A DNA stretch of 44,708 nucleotides from an uncultured Alphaproteobacteria bacterium (GCA_902523675.1 CABZAL010000008.1:1-44708), one strand, 5' to 3'; counted from the first letter of the stretch, positions 31,648 to 40,234 are shown. Notes: generated by a model from the letters alone, not told the origin. Translations and numbers: made by a program.

Positions 31648-31992
31648 TCAAATTTCATTATATTTTTTTGAACTTCCCTTTGATAAGCTAATGGGATACT
31701 TTTTTTTATTTTTTTTGATTTTGTTTAAGCAAATTTCTTCTAAATTTATATCAGCAATATCAGAAAAACGGATCAGGTATAACAATATATCAGCCACTTC
31801 ATCGCTAATTTTCTCTTTTAAATTTGAATCTTTTAAATCGATGCTCTTTATTTCTCTCCATTGGAATATTTCTAAAAGTTCTGAAGCCTCTATATTTATT
31901 GAACATGCAATGTTTTTTAATGTGTGAAATTGGTTCCAATCCCTGTCCTTAGCAAACTTTCTTAACCTAGATTTTATTTTTTCACTATCCAT
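31648..31992 (-). CDS. MazG-like nucleotide pyrophosphohydrolase
   Basis: A 114-residue all-alpha NTP pyrophosphatase of the short MazG / dCTPase type. Metal-binding acidic motif: NIACSINIEASELLEIFQW (ExxE-type helix, about residues 27-45) and EKISDEVADILLYLIRFSD (second ExxxD helix). The N-terminus RKFAKDRDWNQFHT is typical. It would hydrolyse dNTPs to monophosphates as a house-cleaning enzyme; its position beside dcd fits control of the dCTP/dUTP pool. Probably the first gene of the dcd-murA-his run; a 148-nt A/T-rich gap separates it from the divergent gene at 32141. Confidence 0.88.
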   Translation of the reverse strand: MDSEKIKSRLRKFAKDRDWNQFHTLKNIACSINIEASELLEIFQWREIKSIDLKDSNLKEKISDEVADILLYLIRFSDIADINLEEICLNKIKKNKKKYPISLSKGSSKKYNEI

Positions 31993-32140
31993 TTTTTAAA
32001 TTCCAAAAGACTTCTAATTATACCCAATGAATAAACTATGTGAATTATAATTGTTTTTTAATTTTTTGTATATCAAGAAGTCAATTTGCTTTTTTTTGAT
32101 TTTTATGTTGTTTTAGAATTAAAAATTAAAGGATATTAAA

Positions 32141-32632
32141 TTGAGTAATGAACTATATTGTCCAAAATGGATATTTGATATTTGTGTGGCATCAACAGCT
32201 GAATGTTTTATTGGAAATGATATTCCCATTGATATCAGTGCGAAAAAATTCTCAAGAGGTCTCAACAAACATTACAAAGAAGTAAAATTATTAGAAATCA
32301 AATATGGAGCTGAATCTATAATTAGGTTTATGGGGGAAATTAAAAATCCACAATATAACTCATATGAAAGACTGAGACAGTTTTTATACTATACGTTAAA
32401 ATTTGAAAAAAAATTTTTTATTTCAAAAAGAAAATTCAAAAAATTTATTGGATCACCCTTCAACGGTACCAAAAAAAAAGAATATTCAGAGGATATCACC
32501 TTGGCTGATTTTAGAAAATATATTTATTCCTTGAGAGCGAATTTAGTAGAAAAAGCTCCTATGAGTTGGGATATTAGAAATGATGAGGAAGACTTGAGTT
32601 TTTTGGGGGAATTGCTAAGAAAAGATTATTAA
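32141..32632 (+). CDS. Hypothetical protein (163 aa)
   Basis: A soluble 163-residue protein I do not recognise. The start is a TTG with a good AAAGGA ribosome binding site about 7 nt before it; there is no in-frame ATG close by. The N-terminus is MSNELYCPKWIFDICVASTAECF. The middle is helical and basic (SFYTLKFEKKFFISKRKFKKFIG-like), and the C-terminus has DITLADFRKYIYSLRANLVEKAPMSWDIRNDEEDLSFLGELLRKD. No signal peptide, membrane span or known catalytic motif. It stands directly before tRNA-Thr (7 nt), so it may be co-transcribed with it. Confidence 0.6.
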   Translation: MSNELYCPKWIFDICVASTAECFIGNDIPIDISAKKFSRGLNKHYKEVKLLEIKYGAESIIRFMGEIKNPQYNSYERLRQFLYYTLKFEKKFFISKRKFKKFIGSPFNGTKKKEYSEDITLADFRKYIYSLRANLVEKAPMSWDIRNDEEDLSFLGELLRKDY

Positions 32633-32639
32633 TAATTAT

Positions 32640-32713
32640 GCCCTTATAGTTTAATGGCAAAACACGGTCTTGGTAAGACTGAGCTTCCTGGTCAGTACAG
32701 GGTAAGGGCACCA
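32640..32713 (+). tRNA. tRNA-Thr (GGT), atypical, CCA encoded
   Basis: Acceptor stem GCCCTTA/TAAGGGC with discriminator A at 32710 and CCA encoded at 32711-32713. The D-stem is GTTT/AAAC with a short 7-nt loop AATGGCA. The anticodon stem CGGTC/GACTG holds loop TTGGTAA (anticodon GGT). The variable loop is only 4 nt (AGCT). The T-stem TCCTG/CAGGG encloses GTCAGTA instead of the standard TTCRAxx, so position 54 is G and 58 is G. The acceptor pairs G1-C72, C2-G71 and A73 agree with threonine identity. Confidence 0.8.
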
Positions 32714-32722
32714 TTAGAGAAA

Positions 32723-32968
32723 ATGAATAACAAAAAAAAAATTGATTATTGGCGTTGGTTGGGTTTCATACTTGCTGTAATAGGTGCTTACATTCTTGGA
32801 AATGCAAATACTTTTTCTCAATGGTTGGGTTGGACAATATGTTCGGTTTCATGTATTATTTGGATTTCAATGGGTATTAAAGACAGAGATATTCCCAGAA
32901 CCTTGATGGAATGCATGTATCTTCTTATTGGTATCAGAGCTATATTTAATTGGTTAAATTTCGTTTAG
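32723..32968 (+). CDS. Small multi-span membrane protein (81 aa)
   Basis: Starts at the ATG at 32723, just after the tRNA-Thr CCA; an earlier ATG at 32654 lies within the tRNA and is rejected. The protein is 81 residues with about three hydrophobic segments: WRWLGFILAVIGAYILGN, WLGWTICSVSCIIWISMGI and TLMECMYLLIGIRAIFNWL. The W-x-x-W-x-G and DRDIPRTLMEC pattern reminds me of short PnuC-like or DUF-type membrane proteins of marine bacteria, but I cannot assign it. It ends 1 nt before the symporter start, so they are probably one operon and may be functionally linked. Confidence 0.65.
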   Translation: MNNKKKIDYWRWLGFILAVIGAYILGNANTFSQWLGWTICSVSCIIWISMGIKDRDIPRTLMECMYLLIGIRAIFNWLNFV

Positions 32969-32969
32969 A

Positions 32970-34199
32970 ATGGAAAAAAAAAAAACAATAACAGAAAAAA
33001 TTCTGATTGCTTTTATATTTGGAATCGTTTTTGGAATTATTTTAAACTTTTTGAAGGAATATAGTTTCACACTATATAATATTGTAACAGACACTATTTT
33101 AAGTACTGGGGGTGAGATTTTTCTCAGAGCTTTAAAAATGCTTGTTGTGCCAATTGTGTTTTGTTCTCTAATATGTGGAATATGTAATTTAAAAGATTTC
33201 ACTAGTCTAGGGCGGATTAGTATAAAAACTATTAGTTTTTATATTTTCACAACCTCTGTTGCTATATCCATTGCTATTCTATTAGCCTCTATTATTAACC
33301 CTGGTGAAGGCTTCAAATCTCAAATTATTACAAATGAAATTGAAATTAATAAAGCACCAAAAATTTCTGAAATTTTAATTAATATTATACCCCTTAATCC
33401 CTTTGAATCCTTAGTTAAAGGAAATATGTTACAAGTAATTTTCTTTGCTTTACTAATTGGAAGTGCGATTTCTATTTCTAAATCAAAGGGAAAATCAGCT
33501 AATGATTTTTTCATTAGTTTGAATGAGGTTATTTTACAGGCACTCCAAATTATTATGATTTTTGCTCCCTTTGGTATTTTTTGTTTAATTTCAAATACAT
33601 TTGCAACTCAGGGGTTTGAAATGATATTAGAATTAGGAAAATATTTTTTTACAGTTGTTATAGTCCTATTTATCCACATGTTTCTGATTTATGGATCGCT
33701 TATCAAAATTTTATCTAAGATTTCACCAATTTATTTTTTTAAGAATATAAAAGAATGTATTTTTTTTGCTTTTTCAACCTCCAGTAGCAGTGCAACAATT
33801 CCAATTACTCTAAGAAATGTAACAGAGAATCTTAAAGTTAAAAAAAAAGTTGCATCCTTCACCGTTCCTTTAGGATCTACAATAAACATGGATGGAACAG
33901 CAATAATGCAGGGTGTAGCAACTGTTTTTATAGCAAATATTTACGGTCAGAATTTATTTTTAGTTGACTATCTAACAATTATTTTAACAGCGACTTTGGC
34001 ATCAATTGGAACAGCAGGCGTGCCTGGTGTAGGTTTAATTATGCTTGGTATGGTATTAACACAAGTTGGACTGCCATTGGAAGGAATAGCCATAGTAATG
34101 GGCGTTGATAGACTTCTTGATATGCTTAGAACTTCAGTTAATGTATCTGGTGATGCGACGATAAGCTATTTAATTGATCAATCTGAGAATGATAAATGA
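32970..34199 (+). CDS. Dicarboxylate/amino acid:cation symporter (DAACS family)
   Basis: A 409-residue inner-membrane transporter of the GltP/DctA/Glt(Ph) type, using sodium or protons to import glutamate, aspartate or C4-dicarboxylates. The first hairpin-loop signature is AFSTSSSSATIPITLRN (serine-rich HP1). VPLGSTINMDGTAIMQG is the NMDGT sodium/substrate motif in TM7. The HP2 loop is ASIGTAGVPGVGLIMLGMVL, followed by LEGIAIVMGVDRLLDMLRTSVNVSGDA in TM8. About eight membrane segments fit the family. The conserved Arg/Asp of TM8 (VDRLLDMLRT) suggests an acidic substrate. It starts 1 nt after the 81-aa membrane protein and overlaps the 56-aa ORF in an ATGA. Confidence 0.95.
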   Translation: MEKKKTITEKILIAFIFGIVFGIILNFLKEYSFTLYNIVTDTILSTGGEIFLRALKMLVVPIVFCSLICGICNLKDFTSLGRISIKTISFYIFTTSVAISIAILLASIINPGEGFKSQIITNEIEINKAPKISEILINIIPLNPFESLVKGNMLQVIFFALLIGSAISISKSKGKSANDFFISLNEVILQALQIIMIFAPFGIFCLISNTFATQGFEMILELGKYFFTVVIVLFIHMFLIYGSLIKILSKISPIYFFKNIKECIFFAFSTSSSSATIPITLRNVTENLKVKKKVASFTVPLGSTINMDGTAIMQGVATVFIANIYGQNLFLVDYLTIILTATLASIGTAGVPGVGLIMLGMVLTQVGLPLEGIAIVMGVDRLLDMLRTSVNVSGDATISYLIDQSENDK

Positions 34200-34366
34200 A
34201 TTGGTATATTGTTGATTTAGAAGTTTTTATATACGGAAAATGTACAGAATATATTGAGGCACTTAACGAAGAAGATGCAAAACTAGTTGCTGTAACAAAA
34301 ATTAAGAAAAAATTTTTTTGTAATGATGAATCTATAGAAATAATTAATTGTAAAAAAAAAAATTAA
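34196..34366 (+). CDS. Small protein (56 aa) coupled to symporter
   Basis: An ATG at 34196 overlaps the symporter TGA (ATGA) and opens 56 codons: MNWYIVDLEVFIYGKCTEYI, EALNEEDAKLVAVTKIKKKF and FCNDESIEIINCKKKN. A soluble alpha/beta composition with three Cys. The tight coupling, absence of low-complexity drift, and full length to a stop favour a real gene. It converges on the dihydroorotase-like gene with a 4-nt overlap. I do not recognise a family. Confidence 0.55.
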   Translation: MNWYIVDLEVFIYGKCTEYIEALNEEDAKLVAVTKIKKKFFCNDESIEIINCKKKN

Positions 34367-35700
34367 TCAATTACTCCAAATTCAAATGGTTTTGCGTCTA
34401 TTTTTTTTAAAATTTCTCCTTCTTGCATTATTATTTCACCACCAATGACTGTATGTGAAGGCCAGCCTTTTAATTTTTTCCCATCATAAGGTGTCCAACC
34501 TGATTTACTTGCAATCCAATTATTTTCAACAATCTTTGTTTTATTTAAATCTACAATAGTAAAATCGGCATCGTAATTCTTTTTTATTTTTCCTTTATTA
34601 ATAATATTGAAAATTTTACATGGATTTTCAGATGTCAACCTTACAAAATCAAAAATAGATAATTTATTTTGGTTTACAAAATTTAACATAACCGGGACTA
34701 AAGTTTGAACTCCAACCATACCTGAAGGTGAAAAAGGATAATCTTTATTTTTTTCAGATAAAGTATGAGGAGCATGGTCCGAACCTATAATATCAATCAC
34801 TCTTTCATGAATGCCTTTCCACAAACCAGATTGATGTTTTTGGCTTCTGATCGGTGGATTCATTTGTGCTAGTGTTCCAAGTTCATTGTAACAATCAGGC
34901 GAATTAAAAAAAAGATGTTGTGGAGTTACCTCAGCCGTAATCAGTTTTTTATTTTTTTTTATTAATTGTATTTCATCTTCAGTTGAAATGTGAAGAATAT
35001 GAATTTTTCTGCCTAGTTTCCTTGATATTTTAATTAATCTTTTAGTACTATTAATTGCTGTGATTGAATCTCTCCAAATTTCATGTTCATTTACACTAAC
35101 ACTTTTTTTATTTAAAATATTTTTTCTTGCTAGTAGCCTATATTCATCCTCACTATGTACTGCAATATTTTTAAAACATGAACTAAAAATTTTTTCTAAA
35201 CTCTCGTCATCCTCTACAAGCAAACTTCCTGTCGAAGAACCCATAAAAATTTTTACTCCAGCACAACCTGAAAGTTTTTCTAAAAATCTTAAATCTTTTG
35301 CATTTTCCTTAGATGCACCAATGTAAAAACCAAAATTACAGTATGAGTTTTTTTTTGCAGACGATATTTTATTTTTAAATTGGATTTCGTTAATAGTAGG
35401 TGGATTTGTATTGGGCATTTCAAAGAAACCAGTTATTCCCCCTAAGACAGCTCCCTTAGATCCACTTTTTATGTCTTCTTTATAAGTAAATCCTGGTTCT
35501 CGAAAATGAACTTGAGTATCTATGCAACCAGGTAATACATGTAAATCTGAGATATCTAATATTTTTTTAGATTGATAGAGGGATAAATTACCCACCGACG
35601 CGATTTTAGAATCTATAATTCCTATATCACTTACTTCTGTCTTATTATCAAAGACAATTTGACCATTTTTTAAAATTAAATCAAAAGTTTTTTTTCGCAT
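34363..35700 (-). CDS. pyrC: Dihydroorotase-like amidohydrolase
   Basis: A 445-residue cyclic amidase. Residues 59-70 read CIDTQVHFREPG: the family has D-x-H-x-H here, but this protein has Gln at residue 63 in place of the first His. Other active-site elements remain: GVKIFMGSSTG (candidate carboxylated Lys), AVHSEDE, HILHISTEDE, AEVTPQHLFF and GSDHAPH with the catalytic Asp. Families with this signature are annotated as dihydroorotase (carbamoyl-aspartate to dihydroorotate) or as related non-classical forms, including inactive PyrX-type partners. Because only one His of the HxH is kept, the metal arrangement may be mononuclear. It is the last gene of the operon, sharing a TAATG junction with asnB. 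Confidence 0.8.
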   Translation of the reverse strand: MRKKTFDLILKNGQIVFDNKTEVSDIGIIDSKIASVGNLSLYQSKKILDISDLHVLPGCIDTQVHFREPGFTYKEDIKSGSKGAVLGGITGFFEMPNTNPPTINEIQFKNKISSAKKNSYCNFGFYIGASKENAKDLRFLEKLSGCAGVKIFMGSSTGSLLVEDDESLEKIFSSCFKNIAVHSEDEYRLLARKNILNKKSVSVNEHEIWRDSITAINSTKRLIKISRKLGRKIHILHISTEDEIQLIKKNKKLITAEVTPQHLFFNSPDCYNELGTLAQMNPPIRSQKHQSGLWKGIHERVIDIIGSDHAPHTLSEKNKDYPFSPSGMVGVQTLVPVMLNFVNQNKLSIFDFVRLTSENPCKIFNIINKGKIKKNYDADFTIVDLNKTKIVENNWIASKSGWTPYDGKKLKGWPSHTVIGGEIIMQEGEILKKIDAKPFEFGVID

Positions 35701-37433
35701 TATATAGTATTATCTGAAAGGATTTCAAAAGTATTTCCGTTAATTCTTCTTTTTTCCACATTGGCAATATACCATAATGCAAAAAAAATTAAATGCCAGA
35801 CAGGAATACTAGCTTTTGCATTATATTTTAACATTTTACAAAGTCTGGCTATTTCTATTTTTGAAAAAAGTTCATTCAAGCAACTAACTCTAGGAAGAAT
35901 CTTTTCTAATATTTTTGATTTTTCTGGTATCCATTTTGTAATAGGAACTGTGAAACCCTTTTTTTTTTCAAAAGCTTTATAAAATTTAAGTTTTTTATCA
36001 AGGAATTCTCTTAAAAAGTACTTTCCAAGTCCATTTTTAATTTTTAAATTATCATTAATTAAGAAAAATTTTTGAAAAATATTTTTATCTATCAAAGGAG
36101 TTCTTCCTTCTAAACCATTAGCCATTAAACATCTATCTAGTTTTATTAATAAATCATTAGGCAACCAATTGTCAAAATCAAGAAGTTGATTTTTTTGTAA
36201 CTCAGTAATTCTTTGAGGCATATTTCTAATCTTGTATTGTTTGATTTCGAAGTCCCATCCACTAAGTATATTATCAAAATATTTAAATTTTTTAAAAGCA
36301 CCATTTTTAAAAATTTCTTTTTTAAAAAAATTTCTCGTTGAAGTTCTATATCGTCCATATCCACCAAAAATTTCATCTCCTCCCTCTCCGCTTAGAACTA
36401 CTTTCAAATCATTCTTTGCCGCTTGAGCTAATTTATAAGTTGGAACGGTCGCATAATCTATTATTGGATCATCCAGTGCGTTTGCAACAATTGGTAACAA
36501 ATTCCAAAAATCATTTTTGTCAAAATTTACAAATTTTAGATTTACATTAAATTGGCTGCAGATATTTGTTATTATATCTTTATCATCACTTTCAAATATC
36601 ACACTATAACAATTTATTGGATTTGAATTGACTAAAGACATTAAATGTAGAATTAATGTTGAGTCAATTCCTCCAGAAAAAAAAAGACCATAAGGAACAT
36701 CACTCCTTTGATGCGCAAAAACTGAAGCTTCTAGCTCCTCGAAAGATTTCTCAATATTTAAATTTTTTTTTAATATTGGTTTATCTAAAATTTTAGAACA
36801 TTTAATTCTATAATCTTTAAGTGTCAATATTTCTCCAGGCCTTAATCTTAATATACCATCAAAAATTGTATTTCTTCCGGTTGTAAATTGAAGTTGTAAA
36901 AGTTCTTTTATTTTAGTATCATTAAGTTTTGTTTTAAAGATATTTGACTTTAAAATGGATTGAATTTCGGAACTGTAAACAAATGTTTCACCTTGAAAAC
37001 AAAAATAAAGTGGCTTTATGCCAAATGCATCTCTTCCCAAAATTAATTCATTTGTAATTTTATCATAGATTGCGAATGTAAACATACCTCTTAATTTTTT
37101 GAAACCCGTAACGCCAAAATTCTCATAGACACATAAAATTGACTCGCAATCAGAATGTGAGATAAAATTATAATTTTTATTCTGATTTCTAATTTCAAGA
37201 TCATTATAAATTTCTCCATTAGCAATTAATACGTATCTTTGATTTTCAATCGGTTGTTTTCCCCCTTTAATATCTATGATTGATAAGCGTTTATGAAACA
37301 TAATATTTTTGGAATTTTTGAAAAAACCATCACCATCTGGACCTCTGTGAGATAGTAAATCAAACATTTTAAAACACTTTTCTTCCATGTTTTTATTTAT
37401 TTTTTTTGAGAATATACCAGCAATTCCGCACAT
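35700..37433 (-). CDS. asnB: Asparagine synthetase, glutamine-hydrolysing
   Basis: A 577-residue two-domain enzyme. The N-terminal glutaminase starts MCGIAGIFS with the nucleophile Cys2, then LSHRGPDG, RLSIIDIKGGKQPI, NGEIYND and SDCESIL. The synthetase domain has the PP-loop YGLFFSGGIDSTLILHLMS, then VVLSGEGGDEIFGGYGRY and GLEGRTPLIDK. It makes asparagine from aspartate, or, when set in polysaccharide gene clusters, amidates a sugar acid or other carboxyl. Here it directly follows four glycosyltransferases, with TAATG junctions on both sides, so a role in decorating LPS is a fair alternative to free asparagine synthesis. Confidence 0.93.
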   Translation of the reverse strand: MCGIAGIFSKKINKNMEEKCFKMFDLLSHRGPDGDGFFKNSKNIMFHKRLSIIDIKGGKQPIENQRYVLIANGEIYNDLEIRNQNKNYNFISHSDCESILCVYENFGVTGFKKLRGMFTFAIYDKITNELILGRDAFGIKPLYFCFQGETFVYSSEIQSILKSNIFKTKLNDTKIKELLQLQFTTGRNTIFDGILRLRPGEILTLKDYRIKCSKILDKPILKKNLNIEKSFEELEASVFAHQRSDVPYGLFFSGGIDSTLILHLMSLVNSNPINCYSVIFESDDKDIITNICSQFNVNLKFVNFDKNDFWNLLPIVANALDDPIIDYATVPTYKLAQAAKNDLKVVLSGEGGDEIFGGYGRYRTSTRNFFKKEIFKNGAFKKFKYFDNILSGWDFEIKQYKIRNMPQRITELQKNQLLDFDNWLPNDLLIKLDRCLMANGLEGRTPLIDKNIFQKFFLINDNLKIKNGLGKYFLREFLDKKLKFYKAFEKKKGFTVPITKWIPEKSKILEKILPRVSCLNELFSKIEIARLCKMLKYNAKASIPVWHLIFFALWYIANVEKRRINGNTFEILSDNTI

Positions 37434-38473
37434 TATTTTTTCAAACGTTTAAAAAGTTCTTTGAATTTTTTTATCACTACATCTTTGGAAAATTGTTTTT
37501 GATAATCTTTGTAAGCATTTTCAACAATTTTTTTCTTTAAAATTTTATTAGAATTAATTTCATTTAAACACGAAATAAGGTCATTCACATTCTCAACTTC
37601 AAATTTCATTCCATTTATTTTATGTTTGATTAATCTTTTTGGTCCCATTATATTTGAGGCAACTACTGGTAATTTATGTGACCACGCCTCAATAATAATA
37701 TTTCCTAATGGTTCAATTCTTGAAGGACATATTAAATAATCTGCTAACAAATAATATTTAGATACGTCTTCAACCCAATCAATGATTTTTACTTTGTGTG
37801 AGACTCCAAGTCTTTGAGATTCATATTGATAATAATTTTTTAAATTTCCTCTTCCAATCAATATTAGTTTAAAATTTTTGAGTTTTGGTAATGCATTAAT
37901 AATAATTTCAAAAGCTTTATTTTCATGAAACCTGCCTAGTCCTAATAAAGTTTTTTCATTTACACTTTTTTTCTTTTGTGGTGAATATTTTACATTTTTA
38001 GCAACAAAGTTATTTAAACAAAAAACTTTTTTGGGATCCCAACCTTTAGAAATAATAAAGTTTTTTATATCCTCAGTATTTGCTATTAGATAATCACAAT
38101 ATATATAATTTTTTATATTATAATATCCTCCAAGTCTTCCAATTTTTATAATCGAATCGTCGAGATCTGAAATCAAATAAGAAGCTCTATTCATCCATGT
38201 TAAAATTATATCAGGTTGAAAAATATCACACTTTTTTTTTAAACTTTTTTTGGTGAATAAATCCCATTTACCATTGAAACCTAATTCTTCAATATCTAAT
38301 CCATTTTTTGCAAGTAAATTGTATCTTCTTTTATTTTTTCTAATTATAACTTTTTGCATAATATCAGATTCTTTGTTTAAAGCGATCGAGAAACGCTCAA
38401 AAAAAATTTCTGCGCCACCGTAATTTGAACCAGCTATTACATTTACAATTTTTATTTGAGAATTTTTTTCCAT
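37433..38473 (-). CDS. Family 4 glycosyltransferase
   Basis: A GT-B fold glycosyltransferase, about 346 residues from the ATG at 38473 (MEKNSQIKIVNVIAGSNYGGAE). An in-frame ATG 7 codons earlier would lengthen the overlap with the gene upstream. The N-terminal acceptor domain has the NYGGAEIFFERF loop; the C-terminal donor domain shows LLGLGRFHENKAFEIII, LIGRGNL and ICPSRIEPLGNIIIEAWSHKLPVVASN, which carries the EX7E motif, ending GMKFEVENVNDL. It is probably a core-LPS sugar transferase acting at the cytoplasmic face; sugar and linkage are unknown. It overlaps its upstream neighbour by about 22 nt. Confidence 0.9.
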   Translation of the reverse strand: MEKNSQIKIVNVIAGSNYGGAEIFFERFSIALNKESDIMQKVIIRKNKRRYNLLAKNGLDIEELGFNGKWDLFTKKSLKKKCDIFQPDIILTWMNRASYLISDLDDSIIKIGRLGGYYNIKNYIYCDYLIANTEDIKNFIISKGWDPKKVFCLNNFVAKNVKYSPQKKKSVNEKTLLGLGRFHENKAFEIIINALPKLKNFKLILIGRGNLKNYYQYESQRLGVSHKVKIIDWVEDVSKYYLLADYLICPSRIEPLGNIIIEAWSHKLPVVASNIMGPKRLIKHKINGMKFEVENVNDLISCLNEINSNKILKKKIVENAYKDYQKQFSKDVVIKKFKELFKRLKK

Positions 38474-39486
38474 TCCTTTGCTATTTCTGACCAACCTTTA
38501 TGATTTTCTAACTTTAAAGAATTATGATTTAATTTTTTCCAATCCTCATCATTCTTTAACAAATTAATTACAAATTTACTAAATTGCAAATCATTCGAAC
38601 ATATATGTCCTGTAGTTTTATCTTGAACTCTTTCTCTCATACACCCCAAATCTTTTACAACTGTTGGAAGTCCTATAACCTGTGCTTCAGCTACCGACAT
38701 ACAAAACGTTTCTTCTACACTTCCTTCATACAGGAATAACCTTGATTTTTTCATTTCTTTTATTAAATCTCCCCTCTGTACGGGTTTATTTAAAAATACA
38801 CCTTTTTTGTTCATTCTTTTCGCTCTATCCAAAACTGGTTTCATTTTGTTAACTTTTTTCTTTCCAATATTTCCATAAGTTTGTGACCCTGTGAATAGAT
38901 TTAATTTAGCTGATGGCACTTGGGGAAATATTTCATTTTCCCACCTATCTAATAACCAGTTAAGGCCTCTTAAAGGATTAGATGTAAAAATCGCATTTTT
39001 TTCTTTTGGAAAATAATTAATTTTATTTTTAAAAACAAACCTGTCTACACCATAAGGGATAACAATATTATTTTTGGAAGGAGCCCATTTAGGATATGTA
39101 GATAAGTGATAATAACTTGAGAATATTACAGTAGTTGGATTAAAGAATAGTTTAAATAAATATCTCCATTTTAATAAATATTTAGCTGGGTTATGTATCC
39201 AAAAAAATCTTTTTTTACATTCTGGTTTAAAATTTAAAAATTTATCTCCTCTATTGACAACTATAATATCAAAATTTTCTTCATCAAGAGAACATAGTTT
39301 TTTCCAAAAAACACCATTTATTTTTGTGTTTTTATCAATAGTATTAAATACAACAACTTCAAAATCTAATTTTGCTAATTCCTCAACCAAAGATACAAAA
39401 GCATTCTCAGCGCCTCCAACTGGTTTTCTTCTTACTGATTGTCCGTCAAAAGGAATACCATTATCAATAAATATTACTTTAGTCAT
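38452..39486 (-). CDS. Family 4 glycosyltransferase
   Basis: A 344-residue GT-B enzyme. The N-terminus has TKVIFIDNGIPFDGQSVRRKPVGGAENAFVSLVEEL with the GGAE acceptor loop. Then VIPYGVDRFVFKNK, FTSNPLRGLNWLLDRWENEIFP, and the donor site LYEGSVEETFCMSVAEAQVIGLPTVVKD with the EX7E-like pair; TGHICSNDLQ follows. The domain order is standard. The acceptor is presumably lipid A-core, judged from the heptosyltransferase-like and WaaE-like neighbours. It overlaps the WaaE-like gene by 8 nt on its 5' side and the next GT4 gene by about 22 nt on its 3' side. Confidence 0.9.
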   Translation of the reverse strand: MTKVIFIDNGIPFDGQSVRRKPVGGAENAFVSLVEELAKLDFEVVVFNTIDKNTKINGVFWKKLCSLDEENFDIIVVNRGDKFLNFKPECKKRFFWIHNPAKYLLKWRYLFKLFFNPTTVIFSSYYHLSTYPKWAPSKNNIVIPYGVDRFVFKNKINYFPKEKNAIFTSNPLRGLNWLLDRWENEIFPQVPSAKLNLFTGSQTYGNIGKKKVNKMKPVLDRAKRMNKKGVFLNKPVQRGDLIKEMKKSRLFLYEGSVEETFCMSVAEAQVIGLPTVVKDLGCMRERVQDKTTGHICSNDLQFSKFVINLLKNDEDWKKLNHNSLKLENHKGWSEIAKEWKKILK

Positions 39487-40234
39487 TGAAGTCCTTTGAT
39501 TTTATATAGGAAATAATTGGATATAAAGATGCCATAATTGCTATAAAAAAACCCATTTCTTTTTCTTTGTAACCTTTTCTTAAAATGTAACATTTCCAAA
39601 ATCTAGAGAATATTCTTCTCAAATTTTTTAAAAGAGATTCATTAATATTTTTTTCTTTTAAATCTAAAGCCCTAGCTGAAGAATATTTATCTAGCTTCAA
39701 AATCATATCAGACAAACTTTTACAATAATAATGACTTATATAATTTTTCAACTTACCTTTTTTTTCTGTTAAAAATTTAAGTCTAGGGTGAACTCTTTCA
39801 TTTCCCCATATCTTAATTTTTTTTTTAAACAAACCAGGATATGATGATTTTCCAAAGTATGCACCCCAACCATATTTTACTAATTTGCTCCCTACGTAAT
39901 TATTTACGTTAATTAAAAAAAAATCTCTGTCTGTATTATTTATTATATATTTTATTTCTTTTTGTAATGCGGGAGAAACTCTTTCATCAGCATCAATCTC
40001 AAAAATCCATTCATGTGAGCATTGACTTATACCAAAATTTCTTCTATCTCCTTCAATATCCCATGATCCTTTAAATATTTTGTTTGTAAATTTCTTGGCT
40101 ATGCTTTCAGAATTGTCAGTACACTTATCTAAAATAATTACAATTTCGTTTGCGAACTTTATTGTTTTTAAACATTGTAAAATTTGCTTTTCCTCATTAG
40201 AAACAACTAAAAGAATTGATAACTGATTTTTCAT
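39479..40234 (-). CDS. WaaE/KdtX-like family 2 glycosyltransferase
   Basis: A 251-residue GT2 enzyme: QLSILLVVSNEEKQILQCLKTIKFANEIVIILDKCTDNSESIAKKF is the nucleotide-binding region. WDIEGDRRNFGISQCSHEWIFEIDADERVSPALQKEI carries the metal-binding DAD (about residues 77-79) and the ADERV signature seen in WaaE / KdtX-type LPS inner-core beta-1,4-glucosyltransferases. YPGLFKKKIKIWGNERVHPRL is the usual central block, and a C-terminal amphipathic or membrane-associated helix follows (FFIAIMASLYPIISY). It likely adds glucose (or another sugar) to the first heptose. Coupled to the GT9 gene by a 4-nt ATGA overlap. Confidence 0.88.
   Translation of the reverse strand: MKNQLSILLVVSNEEKQILQCLKTIKFANEIVIILDKCTDNSESIAKKFTNKIFKGSWDIEGDRRNFGISQCSHEWIFEIDADERVSPALQKEIKYIINNTDRDFFLINVNNYVGSKLVKYGWGAYFGKSSYPGLFKKKIKIWGNERVHPRLKFLTEKKGKLKNYISHYYCKSLSDMILKLDKYSSARALDLKEKNINESLLKNLRRIFSRFWKCYILRKGYKEKEMGFFIAIMASLYPIISYIKSKDFND

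Noticed and set aside
32654-32722. 23-residue extension of the 81-aa membrane protein
   Set aside because: It is the translated 3' part of tRNA-Thr; the ATG after the CCA is the sensible start.
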